From: Sceloporus undulatus
Taxonomy: Eukaryota; Chordata; Lepidosauria; Squamata; Phrynosomatidae
NCBI RefSeq assembly: GCF_019175285.1
Contig: NC_056527.1
Span: forward strand, 121,262,382-121,326,381
Direction of reading: 5' to 3'
DNA: 64,000 bases
Shown: in pieces, positions 57,101 to 64,000 of the stretch
Layout of the letters: each line of letters starts with the position of its first letter
Position numbering within the stretch: position 1 is the stretch's first letter
Program-made: the position numbers and the translations under genes
Notes under the pieces: generated by a model
What the model saw: only the letters and a program-made list of their open reading frames with translations
What the model was told of the DNA's origin: nothing
The model's database searches: none

Positions 57101-57872
57101 ATACCACTATAGTAGCAGTAGTAATAATAGTAATAATACCGCATTGTATATAACAGGGTTTGAGCATCCATGGATTTTGGGATCCAGAGGGTCCTAGAAC
57201 CAAACCCCAGCAGATGCCAAGGGCCCACTGTACTAGCAGCTATGCAGAGCCAGGAAATGTCCGCTGTGTTGCTCATTTGCAAAATTAATGAGCAATAAGA
57301 ATAATAAAAAAGCTCCCTGTTAGAAGAATTGGAAGCAGAAACCCTCCAAATCTGCAATACTATCATATCTGGTGGCAGATGAGCAGAAATCACAGGGTCT
57401 GAGAGTGTCCCAAATAAGGAAACTCAGCACCGAAAGCAATCAGATCTCGCACGCATGACTCCTCTGGGGCGACAGCCCTGTAGACAAATGTCTCTGGGTC
57501 AGTAGAGAAAGTTTGCATAGGGCACCAAGAAGGGGTTTCATTTTGGAGAGGTTATTATGAAACTTAAATGGTATGCCCAGGGCATTAAGAAGGAGCGGAG
57601 GTGGCAAGGAAGGAAGCGGTGACACACAGACAGATAGTGCTTAGTGCTGGACAAGGCCCAGAGGAAAGATCTGAATTCAAGATCTCTTCCCACCCATGCA
57701 TTTCCCTGGGTAGCTTTCTCCCCATATAACCTCTCTTTGCAAGAGGGCTCTATGGGAGTCAAGGGGTAAGGGGTCGGGATAAAATAAAACGTAATAACAG
57801 CAGTACAGTACCTATTTTGGACATGTCCATCTTCAGGCTGAAGTCCCAGCTCCGCGGCAGCTTGAGAGACAT
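44847..57872 (-). CDS. ARHGAP25: Rho GTPase-activating protein 25, complete, 11 coding exons
   Basis: Minus-strand exons 57812-57872, 55143-55345, 53137-53224, 52519-52629, 49627-49834, 49287-49419, 48324-48397, 47692-47813, 47116-47318, 45924-46516 and 44847-45042 join in frame to 663 aa (human 645). Start [11 protein letters not shown] matches human MSLKLPRNWDF. PH domain about 45-150 ([30 protein letters not shown]). RhoGAP domain about 157-352 with arginine finger Arg199 in [12 protein letters not shown], plus [12 protein letters not shown] and [16 protein letters not shown]. Linker with [13 protein letters not shown], an Asp-Pro repeat (DPDPDPEDK), then a coiled coil about 568-655 ([15 protein letters not shown]). 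Family knowledge: a Rac-directed GAP of blood cells that limits phagocytosis and migration by speeding GTP hydrolysis. The exon 5 donor is CA|GTAGGT; reading on would hit an immediate stop, so the splice point is well fixed. Confidence 0.96.
45101..45190. repeat. (AAT)n with LINE-type 3' end
   Basis: About 40 bp of AAT units followed by TATCCCGCCTCCCCGGTTCA. In ARHGAP25 intron 10. Confidence 0.85.
45543..45800 (+). repeat. Sauria SINE
   Basis: GTATGGTTTAGTGGTTTGGG, GGGTTCAAATCTCTGCC, CTCTCAGCCCC; followed by a second degraded tail to about 45820. Confidence 0.75.
46722..46950 (+). repeat. Sauria SINE, near full length
   Basis: GCCAGTATGGCATAGTAGTT head, GGGTTCAAATTCCCGCTCAG, AAATCTTGCCAAGAAAACCC and CTCAAAGGCACTCAACGGCA. 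In ARHGAP25 intron 9. Confidence 0.9.
48525..49075 (-). mobile_element. BovB fragment followed by a Tigger-like MITE
   Basis: 48525-48835 carries antisense BovB text similar to 33560-33800 (TTCTCGTGATATGGCCAAAG, CAGCATCACATCTCAAATGA). It is joined to a Tigger/MER2-like MITE at 48845-49070 (TACAGTTGTCCTTCTGTAGC to TTAGGGTTCGCTGTA). Both in ARHGAP25 intron 6. Confidence 0.75.
49905..52515. other. ARHGAP25 intron 4 contents
   Basis: A second copy of the palindromic CTAGGAATCTC repeat is at 49940-50165, joined to a TTTATCACGCGGG element (about 50170-50345). There is a G run at 50754-50767 and a degraded SINE at 52180-52280. I recognise nothing in 50350-52170. Confidence 0.5.
53500..53695. repeat. 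Microsatellites (ACT)n, (AAT)n and (GATA)n
   Basis: ACT then AAT units at about 53502-53540, a LINE-type 3' end (GGAAGGGCGGTATATAAATA) at 53570, and about seven GATA units at 53665-53694. In ARHGAP25 intron 2. Confidence 0.9.
53836..54068. mobile_element. Long-palindrome MITE (CTGTTACAG family), copy 1
   Basis: 233 bp with ends GGCCTGTTACAGACTGCC and GGCAGTCTGTAACAGGCC, palindromic along its whole length (ATGATGCATGCATCC in one arm). In ARHGAP25 intron 2. Confidence 0.85.
54072..54245. repeat. Interspersed repeat (CTTTGCAGACTGATTTTCC family)
   Basis: AAAGATATAGCTGTGTTGG, AATCAGTCTGCAAAGGGA, TAGCACCTCTGAGACT and GCATGAGCTTTCC; homologous to 56047-56200 and a remnant at 52355-52440. The class is not assigned. 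Confidence 0.65.
56047..56200. repeat. Interspersed repeat, second copy
   Basis: AAAGACACAGCCCTGTTAG, AAATCAGTCTGCAAAGGGAT, TAGCACCTTTGGGACTAAAT, GCATGAGCTTTTGTAGACTT and CTTCTTCAGATGCAGGGAG. Confidence 0.65.
56535..57235. repeat. Tigger-like MITE whose end is tandemly amplified
   Basis: A Tigger/MER2-like MITE (56535-56745) runs into four more copies of its terminal part. Each copy has GGGTTTGAGCATCCATGG, then CCTAGAACCAAACCCCAGCA-like text, a GGGCCCACTGTAG end and a (TAG)n/(AAT)n tract; the unit is about 120 bp. In ARHGAP25 intron 1. Confidence 0.85.
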
Positions 57873-58967
57873 CCCAGCTCCACCTGCGAGAAGAAGGTCT
57901 TTGTGGCCACGTCCAAATTATGGCTCTTGTTCACAAATCTCGCCGTTTGTGCGCAGCGGGTGATTTTTTAAAACACATTCTTCTCTGCTCACTTGGGGAA
58001 AGAAAAGGCAAGTCTCGTCGGTTTGCCACCAACTTCCTCTTCACCAGCGTGTGATCCTTCGTCGGAAACCCATAGAAGGACTTCTTTCTTTTAAGATATA
58101 TATATATATCTTGCTCTTCCAAATTCAGTCTCTTTCCAAATTTCGGTTCCTTTGACGATTCCCTTAGTCCTCAGCAGCCTTTCAGGATGTTGCCAAGATG
58201 CAGAGTTTTGCATGCATTGTTGTTGTCGTTTTACAGACCCAAATCCACTCTGAACACTACAATTTGCAGAACAGCCTGGTACTTCTTCTGTCTTAATGCG
58301 CAAGGAAGTGGGCCTCCTCTTGGTGCAGATGATGTGGTTGCACACACACAAAGGCGCACCAAGCATTTCTGCCCATCTACCTATACTTCCAGGAAACAGC
58401 TAACAAAAAGTAGAAGGGTTTTCAGATTTGCAACGTCTCGGTTTTGTTTGGAGGCTGGTAACAAGGGGCTTTCGGCATGCATACCCTCCAACATTTCTTC
58501 TTCCTCCTCTTTTCCTCCTGTCTTCTGCTTTGAGTCTTTTCCTCTTTTCTAACAAACTATACATCTCACATGAGGTCCAAAGGACAATGCTCTCTGTTTT
58601 TGTCATCTGGGCTTCACAGCATAATTTTTGTAGTGAGTTTGGCCTTTGCCAGAAGGCAGATGGGTTTTGGAGTCCTTGGCCAAACAGGAGCAGCTGTCCT
58701 GCGATACAGAAAGTGTGAACTTGTATTAATGACTTTGTTAAACTTTTTCTTTTTTGTATTAGTGTGGCAATTTGAGGCTGGGAAAAGATCTGAATGGTGA
58801 GATCGGACCATTGTGTCGTTGTGTGCTTTGATGTTGTGTGCATTCAATGCTGAAAACCTAAAAGTCAATTGACCACACAACTGAAAATATTGCCCATGTT
58901 CCATGCCGCCGTGAAGAACAGTTTTGAAGAAATAAACGCACACGCACCCAATTATCGTAGATACATT
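57873..58967. other. ARHGAP25 5' UTR/promoter region and flank
   Basis: About 1.1 kb between the ARHGAP25 ATG and the neighbour's putative poly(A) signal, which should hold the ARHGAP25 start region. A short TA run is at 58098-58111. No clear TATA box is placed; I see no repeat family in 58120-58900. Confidence 0.5.
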
Positions 58968-58973
58968 TTTATT
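58968..58973 (-). other. Poly(A) signal candidate of the right-edge gene
   Basis: AATAAA on the minus strand at the end of an AT-rich, UTR-like stretch (58975-59150). It would give the right-edge gene a 3' UTR of about 4.8 kb; another AATAAA lies at about 62366-62371. Confidence 0.4.
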
Positions 58974-59715
58974 TAACAATAACATTACAGTATATAAATA
59001 GGGTAAAATACCTTTGTACAATATTTCACATTCTGACAGTCAAAAGAAAAAAAGAAAAGCAAAACCAGAGGCAAGCCTTCGGTGTCTTTGCGGTAACAAT
59101 AAAAGGAAAATAAAAATAAAAGATTGAAATAAAAAACACAATCCCACCGACGTCCCTCAGTCAAAAGCGACAACGCACAGAGGAAAAGCGGATGGGGTGA
59201 AATGAACAAATGCATCAGATCTAAAGAAGAGGAACTGGGGCGGAGGAGGAAGGAAGAAAGACGTCACAACGACAAAAGAAGCGTCAGCACAAAGTGTGTT
59301 TTCTGGAAAGGCTCAACACGATAGGAGTTCACAATTCCTCACTGGCACGATGCTGGACACCAGTAATGGCCAGTCGTGCCAGTCCTGAGCTACTGGGCAC
59401 TCAACTGGGCACTCTTGCTAAGATATTTTTATTCCCTTCCAAACTTGAAAGAGCTGTTAGCAGAAGGAAATGTGGATGAGCAGCCCCAATATCAATGGAG
59501 AGGGAGGTATAGTATATCTGCACCTGGTTTTAGTCTGAACTTTAAGGGAGCTGCAAAAGGTGCAGAAACTGTTCCCGCCATGAAAACACCATGGGTGCCT
59601 CCTTTAAAGCTTGGACTGGAACCCAGAGCGGATTCGACACCTGCTTCGGCCATAATTGCGGAGGCCAAGCAAGGAATCGGTCATCGAAAGCTGGTTATGG
59701 AATGTAGAAAGGGAT

Positions 59716-60095
59716 GGAGCCCCTTTTGAGGAGCAATAGGACTTCCGCAAACAGTAAGAGTCAAGAGATCCCTTGAGAAACTCATGAGAGTGTTACCCCA
59801 AAAGTTGTCTTCAGGAGCAACAGGGCTTCTGCAAATAATAGGAGAGTAACAGTTCTTTTGAGAAACCTATGAGAGTGTACCCCCAAAGTTTTCTTTGGGA
59901 CCCCTTTGGGTAACAATATGTCTTCTGCAAATAATGAGGGAGCAACAGTTTCCTTGAGAAACCCATGAGAGTGTACCCCAAAAGCTGCTTTCAGCACTGG
60001 CTTGGGGAGGAATATGACTTCTGTAGATAATAAGAGACTGTTTCCTTGAGAAACCCCTAAGAGTGTTCCCCAAAAGTTGTCTTTGGGGTCATCTC
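59716..60095. repeat. Degenerate 85-96-bp tandem repeat
   Basis: Units start TTGAGAAAC at about 59773, 59858, 59954 and 60045, each with GAGAGTGT(T)ACCCCAAAAG and CTTCTGCAAATAAT; an earlier partial unit lies at 59716. The minus strand stays open for 112 codons across it, repeating the peptide GVHSHGFLKET. Confidence 0.8.
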
Positions 60096-60813
60096 CTTCA
60101 AGCGCAGGCGAAAAAGGCAAAGGGGATTCCAGCTGTCACGACTCCAGTTGAAAACCACTCCATAACTGCTACTAGGCAAAGCATGCATGGGGGGCTATTA
60201 ATGGGGCAAAGATGACATTGGGTCGAACCCAACCTGGATTTCTGTATCTCTTTTTTCCATCACTGCTTCCCTGCTCTTTTCACCAACCTTTTAAATCCTA
60301 TTAAAAACCTTGACCGACTCCACCGCAGCTCCCTTGAACTCAGGCCCCAACAAACGCTACCCTGACACATCCTTTTGTCACCTTTGGTCCTCTTACTATG
60401 TCTCCCCCAAACCCTAGGAAGGTGAAATACTGCCCCATCTTTACAAGGGTATCTAGTTAATAGGAGTTTGATCCCATTTTAACTGAGGTGGTGGGATGTG
60501 TAGTTTGGGGAGGGACCTATAAACTTAGGGAAACTCCACTCTCTATCCAGGAGTGTGGACTACAACTCTCCAGCAGAAAATCCTAAATTCTCGTCCTCGT
60601 GTTTTGTAATTCGAACGCAGACCTTTCCAAAAGCTAACCAACCACATTCCTCTGGACTGTGGACTGTCCAAAGATAAGGAACTAAAAGAAGGTCTTCAAA
60701 GAAAAACAATGCTGTCACTTAATGACCAAGAGCTGGGTTCAAATTCTAAATACTCATGAAATGAGCACTGATTTTTAAGTTGGGAAGCACACCAGCAATG
60801 CCTCTGAAACTGA

Positions 60814-61045
60814 GGCCTGTTACAGACTGCCAAAATAAAGCTGCTTCGGGTCTCTTTGGAGGTATGCTGTTTAAATGACGCATGGGTCCTAAGAGTCCGG
60901 AGGTTGCGCCAAAGCCACACTCCATTCCTAAGCACCGGAATGAGCTTTGGTGCAGCTTCTGGATTCTTAGGATGCATGCATCATTTAAACAGCATACCTC
61001 CAAAGAGACCCCAAGCAGCTTTATTTTGGCAGTCTGTAACAGGCC
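60814..61045. mobile_element. Long-palindrome MITE (CTGTTACAG family), copy 2
   Basis: 232 bp, ends GCCTGTTACAGACTGCC and GGCAGTCTGTAACAGGC, flanked by a 5-bp direct repeat CTGAG on each side, which supports transposition of a complete element. Confidence 0.9.
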
Positions 61046-63756
61046 TGAGATGCTAGTATTTGGCTTGAATAATACAGAACCCAGGCTTTTGCACATTATC
61101 AATAAATTGCATGTTCTGGTATCTGGCAGCAATTCTTAGTTCTTAATCCTGATCAATAGTGAAGCTGAAGTTATCCAGTGACTGAGAAAATACCTGCCAA
61201 CCATGAATGACCAATGTCACCTTCCAAACACTGCGGGGAAAATACTATTGGGCAAAACTAATGGGCTTCAAAGGCTACTTCTTGAGACAATTATTCAAAA
61301 GTCTTAGGCAATGAGAAAAATCCATTTGCAGGTCATAAAGCTGAGTCAAAGTGACCTTAAATCACTTATTAAAACCCGAATTCTCTTGGGGAACCCCAAC
61401 TTAGGCAGACTCACTAAATCAACAGTGAGTCAACTCATAACTGCAAATCACATTGACTCAATGAGTCTGACTTTAGTTGGGTTGTCAATAGGATTCAGGC
61501 CTATGAAATATAGCAATGCTATAAAATTAAATAGATAGGGCTTAGCATATACAAGGTCAACAACTCTATCTCCATCGTGTTTTTGTCATTCTTATTACAA
61601 TCCACCTCTTAGCCATATTAATTCCTTCATGCCACACATTCCCCTAATTCGGGCCCACTTGGCTTTTTGCAGTTTTTGCAAATCTTTGTATTGACTAACA
61701 ATGGCTCCAATTTTTGTGTGGGGTTTGTGTGAAATGGAAGAACACACATATCCAAAAGCAAGGGAAACGTCATACTGAAATGAAAAACAAAACAAACAAC
61801 TCCAACACAACAGTAACAAAACCAGTGCACCAGCTGAGTTTTGGGGGGAAAGGAGCGCACCTCTTGAATGCATGGCTGCTTGTGAGACTGATTTACTCCT
61901 TCCTCTGCCTCACTAATAAGGTTTCAGAGCTTTGCATCTTTGTGTTGGCATTAACCACATGTTGCAAAGACCAGGTGCCCTTTTGCAACCAACTACACAA
62001 ATACAGCACTATGGTTTTACTACCAACAGTCATGGCTGCATCCTATTGAATTCTTGGGATTGTAGTTCAGTGAGTCATTGGTGTCTTCCCCTCCTTGAAC
62101 TGCCAATCTCAGTCTTCAATAGGATGGAGCCATGAGCAGAATTGTAGGTAATGCTAGCACTGTGTAGCGTGAAAGTGAGTGATACTTGGGGATGCATCCT
62201 GCAAGAAGGTCCCCCCATATTGGCACTCATCTTGAGTCAATCATTGCAGGATGGAGTTGAACCCAGAGGAAGAGGCCCAAAATACATTTTACATACCAAG
62301 ACATTCAGACCAATGGAAATTCCCCATTCCAAAATCGCCTCCCTCGTTCCAAAAATGGTGGGATGTTTTATTATTTGGGAAGAGAGTGTAATACAAATAC
62401 CTGGTAAGGTGTCCCTGTCTTCTTTCCTCTAGGCCTTTCAAAACTAAAAGAAAAACAAAACCCAACAGCAAGCAACAATTGTGCTTCATATCCTCTTAGC
62501 TTCCTGCATTTCAGTGATCCACAAAGAGAGCAGACGGGATGCATGCATTTCCCTCTGGGTTGGAGCAGAGAGCAAATTCTATCTTTGTCTGCCTGGAATA
62601 TTGTCAGAGAATGGTGTCAGAGCAGATGCTTGGAGACAAAACTACAGGACCCACCTTTCTCTTGCAAGGATTGCAGGGAGTTCTGCTACTCCTTGCAAGT
62701 CCTGATTCCCAGCAATCCAGCTGACCCAGAAGTGAAGAATCCTGGCTCCCATTTTCCTTTGCAGACTTTGGGCCAACTGCTTACACAACCAGGAAGGAAA
62801 GCGAGTAAGCAAGCAACAGAACAACCCAGCTGTCCCTTAACATGTATGGGAATGCACTTAATGCCAAAGACTGATAAATGGCAAAAAGGCTGAAGGACAC
62901 TACATCCTATGGCCAGGTAAGTTGTGCAATACACAAGGATGCAAGCAGAAGGAACCCCCTTTCATAGTGAGCTGGACACTAAATTTAAGCACCTCGTCTG
63001 GAATCCTTTGGATAAACTCTGCTGACATAGCTGAAGGTTAAACCATCCTAAGTACTTTTGCCAGTGTTGCACTGTGGGGATCAGCAGGGAGAACTCTCTT
63101 GTAGCTGATTGACAGCTGTCACTCTCCTGGACCTCTTCAGCAACCATGCACAAGGAGAATGATGCTCCGACAGAGGCAAATAGGGACCTGGCCTTGAACG
63201 CCATGACCCAGTACAGCCACTCCGTCAAATGAAATTTTGCTCCGCATTTGCCACACAGTGAAGGTGAAGCTGGGCTGGTGGAAAATGGGGCGCATTGTTT
63301 CACAGACCTGCACTACAGAGACTCAGTTCAAAATAGGTCTAGCTCTATGTTCTCCTCCTCTTCCTCCTCCACCGATGCTACCAAGAGAAAGAAGGATGAG
63401 ACACATGCAGCTCTATCCACACAATGAGAGGCTGGAACAGAAAAACCAACTCTCAGATCTTCAGCGGAGGTTGGAGAGGATGCAACCAGGTTTCTTTCCT
63501 CCACGCCACAGTTCCTTCCGAACTCAGAGCTCTCGATGGTTTCACTGGATGCCACAGCCATACAGATAACATATTTTTAAGAGGGCAAACCTTTTGAATG
63601 GAGAAGACGGAGGTGAGGGAGGCTTGTTACCATCCTAAATCAGGCAAGCTAAGAGAAGATTTGCTGGGAGAGGTGGGGTGGGATCAGGTGGTTGAAAGAG
63701 GGTCCGGGAGGCTTGCCCTTGCTCAGTCCTATCCTGACGCCAGCCTTCGACGGCTC

Positions 63757-63886
63757 CTACGCCTCCTCCGGACCGGACAACACCCCCTTGTCCACCAGGT
63801 GCGCTTTTAACGTGTTGAAGATGTTCAGCTGCTGATCTGGCCGCAGGGTCAGCAGCTGCTGGATGAGTTTGCTTGGGTTGGGACCC
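63757..63886 (-). CDS. Terminal coding exon of an unrecognised gene (rest beyond right edge)
   Basis: A minus-strand exon opens after the acceptor TTTGTCGCAG at 63887 and ends with TAG at 63757. The first base completes a split codon; the exon then encodes 42 residues: GPNPSKLIQQLLTL, RPDQQLNIFNTLKAHL, VDKGVLSGPEEA. The peptide looks like a real amphipathic helical C-terminus with a leucine-rich pattern (LIQQLLTLxxDQQLNIFNTL). I cannot place the family. The gene would lie in tandem with ARHGAP25, on the same strand and upstream of it. The call rests on the acceptor, the clean frame to the stop and the peptide character; upstream exons are not visible. Confidence 0.55.
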
Positions 63887-64000
63887 CTGCGACAAAGGAA
63901 AACATGATATTTATGCCAGCAGAAAGAGCCAACAGTCATTTCCACGCATCGTTCCCCCATTCCACCCCAAACACACCAGATTTCCCATCTCATTTCAGAA

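Larger units (their letters stand above)
58974..63756 (-). other. Possible 3' UTR or intergenic stretch
   Basis: No coding exon recognised. A degenerate tandem repeat (59716-60095) and a palindromic MITE (60814-61045) are named separately. Nothing nameable in 59220-59700, 60130-60800 and 61050-63750. Confidence 0.4.

Noticed and set aside
63237-63569. 110-codon plus-strand open frame with Pro and Arg-rich parts
   Set aside because: No splice or homology support; composition bias from a CT-rich run explains it.
1-64000. Retrovirus, LTR or other virus-derived element; CRISPR array
   Set aside because: No LTR pair, gag/pol/env-like peptide or regularly spaced repeat-spacer pattern was recognised; the retroelement fragments present are BovB and CR1 LINEs, SINEs and possible Penelope-like pieces.

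Overview
This is 64 kb of vertebrate nuclear DNA, most likely from a squamate lizard and plausibly an iguanian. The repeats point there: tRNA-derived Sauria-type SINEs ending in AAGGCACACAAC(AAC)n, BovB/RTE LINE fragments, antisense CR1 3' ends, many palindromic ~220-bp MITEs and Tigger-like MITEs. The gene order matches the conserved block known in human 2p13.3 as ANTXR1-GKN1-GKN2-BMP10-ARHGAP25, seen here from the gastrokine side. Two runs of 10 N mark assembly gaps.

Left third (1-24.5 kb): a cluster of four gastrokine (BRICHOS) genes, rebuilt exon by exon. (i) A divergent gastrokine on the minus strand, cut by the left edge (first four coding exons, 131-2960). (ii) GKN1 on the minus strand, complete, 182 aa (6117-10652). 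(iii) GKN2 on the plus strand, complete, 182 aa (14054-18605). (iv) A further GKN1-type gene on the minus strand, complete, 180 aa (20669-24411). All four share a TATA box about 50-70 bp upstream of the ATG, a first coding exon of exactly 12 nt, and the same exon phases. They encode small secreted proteins expected in gastric mucus. GKN2 keeps the cysteine used in mammals to pair with TFF1.

Middle (31.2-37 kb): BMP10 on the plus strand, two exons, 420 aa, with an intact RIRR furin site and all seven knot cysteines. Its prodomain carries a Gly/Arg/Glu-rich low-complexity insert, and the mature domain is one residue shorter than the human protein in the wrist helix.

Right (44.8-57.9 kb): ARHGAP25 on the minus strand, convergent with BMP10. 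All 11 coding exons (663 aa) were found: PH domain, RhoGAP domain with arginine finger, basic/acidic linker and C-terminal coiled coil. At the right edge is the terminal coding exon of another minus-strand gene (63757-63886) that I do not recognise; its 3' UTR may run to a poly(A) signal at 58968, about 1.1 kb from the ARHGAP25 start codon.

Intergenic and intronic DNA is mostly interspersed repeats. The odder items are a 41-bp minisatellite broken by an assembly gap, a ~120-bp tandem array grown from the end of a Tigger-like MITE, a repeat block shared by introns of two neighbouring gastrokine genes, and a Tigger7-like element split by another repeat. I saw no retrovirus or LTR element, CRISPR array, rRNA or true tRNA gene.
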